Origin: Chitinophagaceae bacterium
GTDB taxonomy: Bacteria > Bacteroidota > Bacteroidia > Chitinophagales > Chitinophagaceae
Assembly: GCA_025363355.1 (NCBI GenBank)
Contig: JANYEB010000028.1
Location: 1-35,135, forward strand
Reading direction: 5' to 3'
DNA: 35,135 nucleotides
Below the pieces are notes generated by a model that searched no databases, had not been told where the DNA came from, and saw only the letters and a program-made list of their open reading frames with translations. Positions 8,280 through 17,783 of this stretch are shown piece by piece (position 1 is the stretch's first letter; each line of letters begins with the position of its first letter). The translations under genes and the position numbers were made by a program.

Positions 8280-9758
8280 TTAATTAAAACTCAAAAGTTC
8301 AGATGTCTCTAATGGTAAAAATTCATTATTAGAATTAGGAACTAATTTGTTAACAGAAGCTCTAGCGTCATCAATTAGTGTACTAGGTGGTACAGGTTGA
8401 TAAATTGGTGTATTACCTGGAGCAGACTGAAGAGCTGGATTAGTAGCTATTGCCAATAAATTATTATTAGATTGTTGATTATAATAATTTGCTTGTTGAT
8501 TATTCTGTCGATTATAAGTCAATTGATTAGCACTATTATAAGAATCACCCTCTAAAGTACCATGTAAAACTCCTGGTTGTTGGAATCTTTGGAAAAGACT
8601 TTGGTCTGATGCTTGTTTTTGACTAAATGGATTAGCAGGTTTTTGATTAATATCAAAAAGTTCTTTTGGTAAATTATAATTTTCTCCAATTAAACGACTA
8701 GAAGCTGTAGTAATAGCATTCATAATAAACTCAATAAAAAGTTCATTAAGTCTAGTATCTGTACCTGAAATATTAGTAAACAATAAACCTTTATTATCAG
8801 TATTATATCTAACAAAAGAAGAAGAAAGTTCTTTGTTGATGTAGATTTCTAAAGCTTGTAAAAGAGTACCTTTTACTGGGCTAGTAGAACCATCAGCATT
8901 ATTTTGTTGGTAAGAAACTTGCTGCAAAAGATTATTACCTACTTGAGTAATAGGTTGACCAGTTTTTAAATCAAAATGCAATGATTTAAAATCATCTAAA
9001 TATTGATTATAAATTTGGTTATAATAAGCTTCTGACATAACCTCTTTACTTTTTTGTTGACCAGCAGGGCTAGCAACAACTTCTAAAACTTTTTGATCAA
9101 AATCAGATTTCATAGAAGTTTTAAATTCTTCTAACATATCTTGAACTTCTTGCTTAGTAAAAGTTTCTTCTTTTGCCAAAAATTCATCATCTTCTTCAAA
9201 GGTATTATCAGAATTAATTTCTGAATTTTTTAATGAAGAAAATATTTGCTTTAAAGTGTTAACTACATCTTCTGGTTTTCCATTTAAAACAGCAACCTGT
9301 TCAAGTTTACCTCCATCCAATTCTGCAACTTTAACTGGATTACCGTCATCATCTAAAAATTCTCTGATAAGCATAGTGCCATCATCCTGTTTTTTGAATT
9401 TAGGAATTCCAATTGTTGTTATTAAATTATCTAAAGGTTTTAAATCTTCAGATTCACTAAATTTATTATGTAAAATATCTTCGGTAATACAAGGAGTCAT
9501 TAAATTAGTAATTTTATGAGCTTGATCAGGAAGGCTATCAACTGAGTATAAATTCAGTGCGGTGGGGGAAATATCTAAAATTCTCTGTTTTGCATTATTA
9601 ACTTCTTTTAAAGTCCTTTGATAAGAAAAATCAGTTAACAAGGCATCAGGGGATATTTTTTCCTGCAAAGAAATTAATTTTTTAGAATAGCGAACATAAT
9701 CGCCGATTCTAACTTCCAAGTTTTTGTAAACCTGTTTTTGAGATTGTGTTAACGACAT
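8280..9758 (-). CDS. Scaffold-like or head protein downstream of portal
   Basis: 492 residues. It is helical and charged, with acidic segments (EEDDEFLAKEETFTKQEVQD, about residues 195-215) and a Gln/Asn-rich C-terminal tail (NNQQANYYNQQSNNN). Low complexity, acidic helices and a position between portal and probable capsid gene are typical of scaffolding proteins, although no family motif is visible. The segment ASSRLIGENYNLPKEL follows a helix rich in Phe/Ile. It is the first gene after its own promoter (9810-9838), so it and the genes to the left can be transcribed separately from the packaging genes. Confidence 0.5.
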   Translation of the reverse strand: MSLTQSQKQVYKNLEVRIGDYVRYSKKLISLQEKISPDALLTDFSYQRTLKEVNNAKQRILDISPTALNLYSVDSLPDQAHKITNLMTPCITEDILHNKFSESEDLKPLDNLITTIGIPKFKKQDDGTMLIREFLDDDGNPVKVAELDGGKLEQVAVLNGKPEDVVNTLKQIFSSLKNSEINSDNTFEEDDEFLAKEETFTKQEVQDMLEEFKTSMKSDFDQKVLEVVASPAGQQKSKEVMSEAYYNQIYNQYLDDFKSLHFDLKTGQPITQVGNNLLQQVSYQQNNADGSTSPVKGTLLQALEIYINKELSSSFVRYNTDNKGLLFTNISGTDTRLNELFIEFIMNAITTASSRLIGENYNLPKELFDINQKPANPFSQKQASDQSLFQRFQQPGVLHGTLEGDSYNSANQLTYNRQNNQQANYYNQQSNNNLLAIATNPALQSAPGNTPIYQPVPPSTLIDDARASVNKLVPNSNNEFLPLETSELLSFN

Positions 9759-9809
9759 ATTGTATTAAAAAATTGTACACAAAATTATAAAATTTTGGTT
9801 TCAATATTA

Positions 9810-9838
9810 ATTATACTATTTATGACTCCTAAAATCAA
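9810..9838 (-). promoter_or_regulatory. Sigma70-type promoter for the virion gene operon
   Basis: On the minus strand TTGATT (9838-9833), a 17-bp spacer and a perfect TATAAT (9815-9810) lie 52 bp before the 492-residue gene and just after a terminator. This gives the capsid and fibre genes their own transcription start. Confidence 0.65.
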
Positions 9839-9847
9839 TTTAATACT

Positions 9848-9881
9848 AAAAAAACCTGTCAAATAAAACAGATTTTTTTTT
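9848..9881 (-). terminator. Intrinsic terminator after the portal gene
   Basis: On the minus strand an A-run plus TCTGT pairs with ACAGG plus a T-run around the loop TTTATTTG. The stem is about 11 bp with a G-T wobble and ends in seven T. It ends the terminase-portal transcript. Because A- and T-tracts flank both sides, it may also work in the other direction. Confidence 0.7.
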
Positions 9882-9898
9882 AAAATAAATTATTTTTT

Positions 9899-12634
9899 TT
9901 ATTGATCTAAAGGTTGCATTGAGGTATTTTGCTGTAAATTATTTTCTCCAATATTTGGATTATTTTCTTGATTAATATTTGACATTTCTCCATTAATTTT
10001 AGAAACAGATGAATAAGGCTCTTGAATTGGTTTTGCTTGTTCAATTGCAATTTTTGATTTAGTTTTAGCTTCCATTTTAGCTTGATTTTCAAAAATTGCA
10101 ATTTGGCTATCAATTTGTTTTTGTTCCTGGTAGTCTTGCATCCAAGAATCTTTGCTAGCAACTTTTTCACCACGCATTTTATTGTAAAAATCAGCAGCGA
10201 TAGTTGGATTTTTATCTGCACCAAAATACATTTTAGTATTTTGTTGTTGAATCATATCTTCTGGAGTAGGTATTTTATCTCTAATAATTTTGTTTGGATC
10301 AAGGCCTTGCATAATGCAAAGTTCTTCCAAAAATCCTTTTGGAGAAAATATTTGAGGTAATAAATTCTGCAAAGGTGTTGCCATTGCCAAAAAAGTTTGC
10401 ATTGCAGTTTGTTGCTCTTTAATTGATTTTTTAAATGAAAATTCAAATTCTTTTTGCACTTTAAAAATATTATCAAGATCTTCTAAACATAAATAAAAAT
10501 TATTATCAACTGGCATCTGAACTTGACTTTTAGCTTGCTCCAAAATTATTTGTTGAACTTTTTGCACACCTTCTTTTTGGTATAATTCTTGTACTACCTG
10601 TTGTATCTTAGGGTCTTGCATTGCAGCTTCCATTACCTGAGATTGTTCATCTGGATTAGCTCCCAATTTTCCAACACCTTCTAAAACTTGCTGTAAAATT
10701 TGTTGTATTACCTGTTGTTTTAAAGCTGGCACTGTTTTTCCATCTTTAACAATACTTTCTGCTACTTTAACCACTTGTTGTTGGTACATTTGTTCAAATG
10801 CTTTCTGAACTTTCTTTTGTGTATTTATTGAATTTTCTAATGTATCATCTATCATTAGCAAAATACTATTGTCACTATTTTCAAATGAAGGTATAGGAAC
10901 TCCATCACCTGCCAAAGCTTTTAATTCAAAAATTCTAGTAATAAATATTTTTGCTGCTAACTGACTAAAAGATAAAGACAATTCTTTAAGTATAACATTA
11001 GTATTTAAATCTCGACTCCAAATAATTTCTCTTTGCATTTCAGGATTAGAGTTCATTGCAATAGCTTTTAAATTTGGATATTTCTTTTCCATTTCAGCTA
11101 TTAGTCTTGCTTTTCTAGCCTCCAATATATTATCTGTACCATAGTTAATATTTAAAGCACTTATAGGAACTCCTATATCCTCACTCATTGCATTATCTTG
11201 GCTATTAAGATGAATTGTAGTAAAAGGAGATATATCAGCCAATACTATTTTTTTATCAGGATGATAATCAGAATTAATTTTACTATCATCTACTAACAAA
11301 GTAGGTTTGCCTAAAAGTTTTGAAATCAATCTTTGTTGATGTCTTATTTCGTTATACTCTTCTTGATATGCAACTAAACTATCTGTTAGCATTGTGCCAT
11401 AAAAACCTTGATTTTTTTTATTTGCATGAATAGGGACCAATGGTATTTCTTTATAAGGTTCTAAGATAGGACCTTGATATAAAATTACATGACCAACCCA
11501 ACAAACATAAAGATCGTCTGGAACATTGTAATATTCATTAATAAAATAATTGTTTCTTTTTAGCATTGTTGGTAAACTCCTATTTGAAAGAATCCCATTC
11601 CAAAACATAGAACCATGAGTAGGAGCAAAAACTGGTAATCCTTCAGTGGATCCTTTTATTGAAAGATTGCCATTAAACATATCATTAGCCCTTTGTTGCC
11701 CTACAATATTGGTAAAAATAGACTCATTTAAATCTTTTAATTTATATAATTCAATTAAAGATTCACCTATATGATAAGCATAAGGTTGTTCTTTAAATAC
11801 TTTTTTAAGATTGTAGTCATTTTCTATTTTACCATAATCTAGTTTATTAGATTCTAAATCATCACTATCAAAAATATATTTATCCAAAAAAGGAAATTTT
11901 ACTTTTAATTCATGTAATTCAATTGGACTTATAATAAAACACTCTTGAGGGTTATCTGTTGCAGGATCAATAAATACTGTCTCTGGATCTACTGATACAA
12001 TTTGTGTTGTCAATTCTCTATTTGGAGTGTTTTTAACCCAGTCTAATTTATACTTACCATCTTTATTTCTAATATTAGCAACTTTATATGAATTGTTTTT
12101 ATCTTGTATTATAGTGCGAAGAAAACCTGTGTTTTTAGTAAGTGCATCAAAAACAGATTGCTTCCAAGCTAGTTCTGCTTGAGGTGTTTTAAATGGTTGG
12201 TTAATCAAAGATTGAACTATATATTTTTGATTTTGATATGGCATTGACTTTACTTGTAATTCAAAATCTCTTGAAACTATTTCATTATAGATTTCGTCTA
12301 TTTTATCTTTGACAATGTTGTCTGTAAGATATGCCATATTATTATACATCTCTTCTGGAGTATAAAAACTATCTCTTGTTTGTGGTTTTGTGTTGGATAT
12401 ATCTTCTTGATCATTTTTTTTGATAGGTTGTTGATCTGTATTTGCTATGGTTTCAAATCGCCAAAGAAATTTATCTTTTGTTAAACAATTATAATCCAAT
12501 ATTCCTTTTACCATCTGCATAGTAATATTAAACCTTTTATTTATAAAGGTTGATCGTCTTTTATTTAATTTGACAATCATTTTCATATCATCATCAGATG
12601 TCTGAGCAAAAAATATTGAATCTGAGTAAAACAT
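9899..12634 (-). CDS. Portal protein (probable)
   Basis: 911 residues, directly downstream of the large terminase. Residues 120-560 are alpha/beta with the sequence style of large portal proteins: a helical EEYNEIRHQQRLISKLLGKP followed by TLLVDDSK, then ILEARKARLIAEMEKKYPN, which would fit the stem and crown helices. The C-terminal 250 residues are Gln-rich helices (KKVQKAFEQMYQQQVVKV, QQVIQQILQQVLEGVGK) and a disordered Asn/Gln tail, fitting a barrel or internal extension. The length is above the usual 450-750 residues and like the long portals of podovirus-type phages. The call rests on gene order, size and helix pattern, not a diagnostic motif. Start MFYSDSIFF at 12634. Confidence 0.6.
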   Translation of the reverse strand: MFYSDSIFFAQTSDDDMKMIVKLNKRRSTFINKRFNITMQMVKGILDYNCLTKDKFLWRFETIANTDQQPIKKNDQEDISNTKPQTRDSFYTPEEMYNNMAYLTDNIVKDKIDEIYNEIVSRDFELQVKSMPYQNQKYIVQSLINQPFKTPQAELAWKQSVFDALTKNTGFLRTIIQDKNNSYKVANIRNKDGKYKLDWVKNTPNRELTTQIVSVDPETVFIDPATDNPQECFIISPIELHELKVKFPFLDKYIFDSDDLESNKLDYGKIENDYNLKKVFKEQPYAYHIGESLIELYKLKDLNESIFTNIVGQQRANDMFNGNLSIKGSTEGLPVFAPTHGSMFWNGILSNRSLPTMLKRNNYFINEYYNVPDDLYVCWVGHVILYQGPILEPYKEIPLVPIHANKKNQGFYGTMLTDSLVAYQEEYNEIRHQQRLISKLLGKPTLLVDDSKINSDYHPDKKIVLADISPFTTIHLNSQDNAMSEDIGVPISALNINYGTDNILEARKARLIAEMEKKYPNLKAIAMNSNPEMQREIIWSRDLNTNVILKELSLSFSQLAAKIFITRIFELKALAGDGVPIPSFENSDNSILLMIDDTLENSINTQKKVQKAFEQMYQQQVVKVAESIVKDGKTVPALKQQVIQQILQQVLEGVGKLGANPDEQSQVMEAAMQDPKIQQVVQELYQKEGVQKVQQIILEQAKSQVQMPVDNNFYLCLEDLDNIFKVQKEFEFSFKKSIKEQQTAMQTFLAMATPLQNLLPQIFSPKGFLEELCIMQGLDPNKIIRDKIPTPEDMIQQQNTKMYFGADKNPTIAADFYNKMRGEKVASKDSWMQDYQEQKQIDSQIAIFENQAKMEAKTKSKIAIEQAKPIQEPYSSVSKINGEMSNINQENNPNIGENNLQQNTSMQPLDQ

Positions 12635-12642
12635 AGGTTTTG

Positions 12643-14676
12643 TTAAAATTTATTAGAATTTATTAAGTAAGGTTGATTTGAATAATTATTTAAAACAAAT
12701 CCATTTCTCATGTATTGTTTTTGTTGATATTGATTTCCTTTATATCTTGGATCATTCCAAATAGATTTTATAATATTTTTTTTCTTATTATCAAACAAAA
12801 AAGTATCTATGGGGTATGTTAAACCATCCCAAAAATCTTCTCTAGTAGTAATTCTTTCTCTTCCACCATCCGTAGATTTTTTATATTTCCATTTATCTCT
12901 TAAAAACTCAATAAGATTAGTGCAATTTTCAGTTATATAAAGTAATGATCCACCTTGTTCTCCTGTGACAGGATCGGTTAATTCCATATCTAACTCAAGT
13001 AAAGTATTGTAATCATTAATTTTTACAGTGTTTTTTCTTTTTAAACAAGGAATTAAACATTTGTAATACAAACCTCCAGCATAAGATTGTCTTAATTCTG
13101 GAGTAGCTTGTAAAATTTGATACAAATCATTATTGTATAAACCATTAGAGTGTTTAGGACCTCTTTTAACCATTTCATTTTCAAAAATGGTAGGAATTCC
13201 TTGTTTAGCATTTTCTAACCAAACTTCCCCATACCTTTGATATGAATAATCAACAACGCCTTCATCATAAGCGACCCATTGCCTATTATTTATTTTAGCA
13301 ACTTTGACCCATATTGTCACACTTTGCCCTTTTTTAGCATAAATTTCACCTTTTTTTTCATCAACTTCTGAAATTCCTTTATCAAACCCAACCAAAGAAG
13401 GGTATTGAGTAAAATCTAGCCAATCTATCGGTTTTATGTTATGATCCCCAAATGCATACATTATGTTATCTTTTTGAGAGCCTTCATAAGATACACAATA
13501 TTCTCTTAAATAATCCTCCATCACCATTTGACCTCCTGGGTTAAGTTCTCCAGTATGGCTTATTTTATATTGAGGCATTCCCTCATCATCAATAATAATG
13601 TTACCTTTTTTATCATAATCATATTTTAAATCAATTTTTTCTCTTAAAGTTCCTTTAATTCGTAAAAATTCCTCAATACCTCCTTGTCCAAAATAAAAAC
13701 AATTTTCTAGTGATCCTACAGCAACCATGTTGGTTGTGGTAACTGATATTTTTTCAAGATGGGTTTTAGATTTTCCATTTTCATCATAAGTAGTTATTAC
13801 TTTTTCTCCTTCTGAAACATTTTTATAAACATAATAATCGACTCCATGCAATCTAACTTTCTTATAACCTTGTAATTTTATAGCAGGTTGGACTATTTCT
13901 TTATAGGTCCAATGCTCTTTAGGGTATTCTTCTGCAGGTGGAGTAAATGAAGAAATGACCCAACCATTTCTACTTAGAATAGCAGGTAAGGCATCTTGAG
14001 ACATATAGTTTGTCTTGTATGTACCTATTTCTTCTTGCCACAATCCATAAATATCCTTACCTCGAACATATTTACCATAGTTATAGTTAGCTGAAATAAG
14101 TTCTTGAATAGCTCCATTAAAATATTCACCTTTAAGAATTACTTCATCTTTTCGATTAGAACTATTACCCCCAACTGGATGTTTAAATAACCTTACATAT
14201 AGTCTATTATTAATTAAACGTATAATTTTCTTTTTAGGATCTGAATCAAAAAACCATTCATAATCAGTATTACTCAAATCTTTATTAATTGTGGTTTTGT
14301 CTCCATAAGGATAAAGCCATTCTTCAAATCTTTTAGGTAAAGGAATCCAAACTTTATTTATAGAATTTTGTATGTTTTCCATACCACCTAAAGAAGATAG
14401 CATCCAATCATCTAAGAATTTAGATTGCAATTCTCCAGCATTAGGGTGAGTAGCTAAATAACGAAATTTACGTTTCATCATTGGCCCTTGATTAATGATT
14501 TTATCTTTATAGATACAATCTAAGGCGGTTGTTTTACCAACACGCCTTGAAATCAATAAATAAGCAGCATTACATCTGTTTACCAATTCATAAATATCTT
14601 CCTGAATTGGTTTCAAAGTAATGTTTCTAAAATTTGGTACATATACTCCGTGATCATCTCTAAAAATCTCTGCCAT
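12643..14676 (-). CDS. terL: Terminase large subunit
   Basis: 677 residues. It powers DNA packaging and cuts the concatemer. The N-terminal ATPase has a Walker A with the arginine form common in terminases, LLISRRVGKTTAL (residues about 40-52). A Walker B-like strand with two acidic residues follows in RGKDIYGLWQEEI (205-217), and a motif III-like 'ISSFTPP' is at 241-247. The C-terminal RNase H-type nuclease probably begins at SLVGFDKGIS, with Asp432 as the first metal ligand. The ATG at 14676 has no Shine-Dalgarno. It is separated by 9 bp from the upstream chaperonin gene and 8 bp from the portal gene, so the three form one transcript. No small terminase subunit is recognised upstream; one of the small genes may encode it. 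Confidence 0.85.
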   Translation of the reverse strand: MAEIFRDDHGVYVPNFRNITLKPIQEDIYELVNRCNAAYLLISRRVGKTTALDCIYKDKIINQGPMMKRKFRYLATHPNAGELQSKFLDDWMLSSLGGMENIQNSINKVWIPLPKRFEEWLYPYGDKTTINKDLSNTDYEWFFDSDPKKKIIRLINNRLYVRLFKHPVGGNSSNRKDEVILKGEYFNGAIQELISANYNYGKYVRGKDIYGLWQEEIGTYKTNYMSQDALPAILSRNGWVISSFTPPAEEYPKEHWTYKEIVQPAIKLQGYKKVRLHGVDYYVYKNVSEGEKVITTYDENGKSKTHLEKISVTTTNMVAVGSLENCFYFGQGGIEEFLRIKGTLREKIDLKYDYDKKGNIIIDDEGMPQYKISHTGELNPGGQMVMEDYLREYCVSYEGSQKDNIMYAFGDHNIKPIDWLDFTQYPSLVGFDKGISEVDEKKGEIYAKKGQSVTIWVKVAKINNRQWVAYDEGVVDYSYQRYGEVWLENAKQGIPTIFENEMVKRGPKHSNGLYNNDLYQILQATPELRQSYAGGLYYKCLIPCLKRKNTVKINDYNTLLELDMELTDPVTGEQGGSLLYITENCTNLIEFLRDKWKYKKSTDGGRERITTREDFWDGLTYPIDTFLFDNKKKNIIKSIWNDPRYKGNQYQQKQYMRNGFVLNNYSNQPYLINSNKF

Positions 14677-14685
14677 TATTTTAAG

Positions 14686-16302
14686 TTAAATTAAATAAGA
14701 TTGATCTTTATCATTTTTTGACTCTTCTGGTTTTCTTACCACCACTGCTTCTGTAGTTAAAATTCCACCAGCAACTGATATAGAATTAATTAAAGCTTCT
14801 CTTGTTACTAACACAGGATCAATTATACCAGCTTTAATCATATCATCTACAATTCTCATGTTCAAAAAATCATATCCACTTTTAAGAGTATTTTGGATTT
14901 GATCAATTGACATTGAAATATCGCTTACCCCGCTATTTTGTGCAATTTTTTTAATTGGTGCTAATATTGCTTTAAGTACAATTTGAATACCGCCGTTTTC
15001 ATCAACATGGTTGCTTTTTATATCTTTAAGTTTGTGAGCTATCTTGACCAATGCAGATCCTCCACCAACCACTACACCTTGTGAAATAGCAGCTTTAGTA
15101 GCATTAAGAGCATCTTCTATCAAATATTTAAGCTCTTTCATTGCTACTTCTGTAGCAGCACCAACTCGAATTACTCCAATACCTCCATCTAGTTTAGCTA
15201 ATCTATATTTTAAATCAAACTCAAACATTGGATCTATGCCTTCAACTAAATCAGATTTAATTTCATTAATTCTTTCATCAATAAGTTTCTTGTCACCTCT
15301 GCCATCAATAATAGTTGTGCTATCTTTTGTCGAAACTATTTTAAAACAACTACCTAAATCTTCTAAACTAATTTGATCCAACTGAACCCCTAAAGAATTA
15401 GATACAAAAGTCGCACCTGTAAGCAAAGCAATATCTTGTAAAATATTTTTTTGTTTATCTCCAAAACTTGGAGCTTGAATAGCTAAAACATTAAATTTAC
15501 CTTGAATTTTGTTAAGAATAAAATTTTGCAAAGCATCTCCTTCGATTTCACCTGCAATAACCACCAAATCTTTTCTTCCAGATTGCATAAGTTGATCAAT
15601 CAATGGAACCAAAGGTCTAACTGAGGAAATTTTCTTATCAGTAATTAAAATTAATGGATTTTCTATAACTGCCTCTAATCTTTCTTGATCAGTAACAAAA
15701 TGAGGTGATTTATAACCTCTATCAAATTGCATTCCTTTAGTTATAATTAAATCTGTTGAACTAGTATTGTTGTATTCTACTGTTACTGTACCATTTTCTC
15801 CAACTGTAAATAAAGCCTCAGATACTATTTTACCTATTTCTAAATCTCTGCTAGAAATAGTTGCTACATGGGCCATTTCTTTTTGAGTTTTAATAGGTAT
15901 TGTTATTTTATCTAACTCAATCAAAATATTTTCAAGAGCAAAATTCATACCCCTTCTAATTGCTACTGGATCTCCACCGAATTCTACCATTTTAACACCC
16001 TCGGAAACCAAAGCATCTGTTAAAACAACTGTAGTTGTAGTTCCATCACCAGCTATTTTATTAGTTTTATTGGCGGCTTGTTGAACTAATTTAGCACCTA
16101 GTTGCTCAATTGGATTTTCAAACATAATTGAATTTGCAACAGTTACCCCATCATTAGTAATGTCTACCTCTCCAAATTCCCCTTCTATCGCTACTGTACG
16201 ACCTTTAGGTCCTAATGTAGCACCAACTACTAAAGCTAGTAAATTGATTCCATTTTTGATTAATGATCGTGCCTCTGTTCCTGATTTAATTATTTTAGCC
16301 AT
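14686..16302 (-). CDS. groEL: Phage-encoded GroEL-type chaperonin
   Basis: 538 residues, full length for group I chaperonins. The nucleotide pocket is intact: GATLGPKGR at 27-35, NDGVT at 50-54, GDGTTTT at 85-91, and catalytic Asp397 in EDALNATKAAISQG followed by VVVGGGSAL. The apical segment MQFDRGYKSPHFVTD is also conserved. The C-terminus lacks the usual GGM repeat tail and ends in a charged stretch. It sits between late head genes and the terminase and probably folds capsid or other virion proteins. Other phages are known to carry GroEL, but it is uncommon. A divergent GroES-like candidate lies at 18280-18837 in the same operon. Confidence 0.97.
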   Translation of the reverse strand: MAKIIKSGTEARSLIKNGINLLALVVGATLGPKGRTVAIEGEFGEVDITNDGVTVANSIMFENPIEQLGAKLVQQAANKTNKIAGDGTTTTVVLTDALVSEGVKMVEFGGDPVAIRRGMNFALENILIELDKITIPIKTQKEMAHVATISSRDLEIGKIVSEALFTVGENGTVTVEYNNTSSTDLIITKGMQFDRGYKSPHFVTDQERLEAVIENPLILITDKKISSVRPLVPLIDQLMQSGRKDLVVIAGEIEGDALQNFILNKIQGKFNVLAIQAPSFGDKQKNILQDIALLTGATFVSNSLGVQLDQISLEDLGSCFKIVSTKDSTTIIDGRGDKKLIDERINEIKSDLVEGIDPMFEFDLKYRLAKLDGGIGVIRVGAATEVAMKELKYLIEDALNATKAAISQGVVVGGGSALVKIAHKLKDIKSNHVDENGGIQIVLKAILAPIKKIAQNSGVSDISMSIDQIQNTLKSGYDFLNMRIVDDMIKAGIIDPVLVTREALINSISVAGGILTTEAVVVRKPEESKNDKDQSYLI

Positions 16303-16310
16303 ATTGTAAA

Positions 16311-16640
16311 TTATTGTTTAAGATATTGTTGTTTAAGTACATTTATTTTCATTTTAACTAACATGACTACTTCTTTTATGTTAATTAAAACATCTTCTGC
16401 TTTTTCATATTCCGAAAAAATTTTTTCTACTTCTTCATTAGTTAATTCATAAGACGCTCTTCCTTTGGCAGTTTGAAGAATCATTCTTTTTCCGCCCAAA
16501 GAACCTTTATAAGCAGCTAACCTAGGAGATTCTATTTGCAAAAGATTAATTGCATCATCCAAATAAGATAATTCATCTCGCTCCAAACCTTTTAAAGCTT
16601 CAAATGCTTGATTAATTGAATCGTAATTATATTCAGTCAT
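16311..16640 (-). CDS. Small helical protein, unknown
   Basis: 109 residues when started at MTEYNYDSIN (ATG 16640). An upstream in-frame ATG at 16664 would add eight residues inside the previous gene. It is highly helical and charged (YELTNEEVEKIFSEYEKAED) with no known family. The start overlaps the end of the upstream gene by 8 bp and the gene ends 8 bp before groEL, so it is translated from the same mRNA. A small-terminase-like role is conceivable from size and position but nothing in the sequence proves it. Confidence 0.6.
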   Translation of the reverse strand: MTEYNYDSINQAFEALKGLERDELSYLDDAINLLQIESPRLAAYKGSLGGKRMILQTAKGRASYELTNEEVEKIFSEYEKAEDVLINIKEVVMLVKMKINVLKQQYLKQ

Positions 16641-16977
16641 TGTTTGAAAAAAGTATATTAGCAAATTTAATTTTAAGTCTATCTAAGGTAAAATGACTTG
16701 CTTCTTTAAAAAAATCATCTATATGATTCCATTTAATTTTCAAAATATGTCGTTCTGGCATTCCATAATTATATGGAGGCACTATTATTTCAAAAATATA
16801 CTCTGATGAGTTTTTACCACTTTCTTCTAATTTGTGAGCTATTAAATAAAGTGCATTAGATTGGCAATCATTATAATGGCCTAAACACACTCCGCGAATT
16901 TTAAGATCGCAGACCAAAGATTGAATATTGTCAATAACTTCTCTAAGAAGTCTGTGTTTTTTCTGCGTTATGAGCAT
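16633..16977 (-). CDS. Small unknown protein
   Basis: 114 residues, MLITQKKHRLLREVI. Alpha/beta with a Cys-containing segment (SLVCDLKIRGVCLGHYNDC) that could be a metal or redox site. No family recognised. It overlaps both neighbours (35 bp upstream, 8 bp downstream), which argues for translational coupling in the late operon. Confidence 0.55.
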   Translation of the reverse strand: MLITQKKHRLLREVIDNIQSLVCDLKIRGVCLGHYNDCQSNALYLIAHKLEESGKNSSEYIFEIIVPPYNYGMPERHILKIKWNHIDDFFKEASHFTLDRLKIKFANILFSNND

Positions 16978-17356
16978 TTAGAGGAATAATGGTAAGATTG
17001 AGGCTCTTAATAATTTGTAAAATAGCTTCAAGTGGCTCAATTTGATTAAAAACAATTTTAGTAATATTGTTTACTCTTAAAACTTTTTGAAGTTCTAAAA
17101 GCAACTCTGAATTAAATTTAAAATCTAGCAAATTTAAGATTTTTTTATTGTTAGTTAGATAAATCAAAGCTTCATGAGAATCATTTATAAAACCACATTT
17201 ATTGCAAATTGAAGCAACTGCAATATGTGCTTGATCTTCAAAATTAACACCATCGTCACTTTTAACAGAATTTTTAGTCACAAAAAAAACTCTTTCTAAG
17301 TTTTCTTCATTAGTGCAACAGCCATAAGGTCTGTTTAATTGATAAGTATCTATCAT
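16943..17356 (-). CDS. Small unknown protein with cysteine pairs
   Basis: 137 residues, MIDTYQLNRPYGCC. It has a Cys-Cys at 13-14 and a CNKCG at about 51-55, so a single zinc-binding site is possible (C13/C14 with C51/C54). The C-terminal half is alternating helix and strand (ITKIVFNQIEPLEAILQIIK). It ends with TAG, one of very few non-TAA stops here. No family recognised. It is co-transcribed with its neighbours. Confidence 0.55.
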   Translation of the reverse strand: MIDTYQLNRPYGCCTNEENLERVFFVTKNSVKSDDGVNFEDQAHIAVASICNKCGFINDSHEALIYLTNNKKILNLLDFKFNSELLLELQKVLRVNNITKIVFNQIEPLEAILQIIKSLNLTIIPLNAHNAEKTQTS

Positions 17357-17357
17357 A

Positions 17358-17774
17358 TTATTTATTAGAAATGGTTTGTAAAAATAGCTTTAATAAATCC
17401 TCTGTTGTCATTTTAATTATTTTTGCAAAATTCATAACAGATAAAAATAAAGCTTGAGCCAATAATCCTACATCAAGTGCTAAATCAAGATCTCTACCAG
17501 TTAAAACTTCTCCATTTTTAGAAACAATATAGGTGGATGAGTGAACTACTATATTGCCATTACTAGTTAAACCTGAAAGTTTTGATCGAATACTCTTTTG
17601 ATATTCTTGAGTTAAAATATCACACTGTTTTAAAATTTTTCGATCTTCTTTAGACAACAAAGATTCATCTAAAATTTTTGAATCAATTTTTACATCAATT
17701 GATGTATTATTTTTATCAGCTAAAGCGATTTTGCTTGTAATTATATCATTTTTTTCAGGAATTGCATTATTCAT
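17358..17774 (-). CDS. Small unknown protein
   Basis: 138 residues, MNNAIPEKNDIITSK. N-terminal half charged and helical (LLSKEDRKILKQCDILTQEY). A beta segment follows (GNIVVHSSTYIVSKNGEVL). The C-terminal helix DVGLLAQALFLSVMNFAKI is hydrophobic but interrupted by polar residues, so it is more likely a buried amphipathic helix than a membrane anchor. Only one base separates it from the next gene downstream. Function unknown. Confidence 0.55.
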   Translation of the reverse strand: MNNAIPEKNDIITSKIALADKNNTSIDVKIDSKILDESLLSKEDRKILKQCDILTQEYQKSIRSKLSGLTSNGNIVVHSSTYIVSKNGEVLTGRDLDLALDVGLLAQALFLSVMNFAKIIKMTTEDLLKLFLQTISNK

Positions 17775-17783
17775 AAATTGTAA

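Noticed and set aside
9907-10476. Several short frames on both strands within the portal gene
   Set aside because: Low-complexity Lys/Leu/Phe products created by the Gln-rich codons of the portal tail in other frames.
9899-14676. Assignment to crAss-like phages
   Set aside because: Gene order and host-like translation signals are compatible, but no diagnostic crAss gene such as the giant RNA polymerase is in the window, and sequence recall alone cannot support it.
15044-15376. Plus-strand frame of 110 codons
   Set aside because: Antisense to groEL, which is certain.
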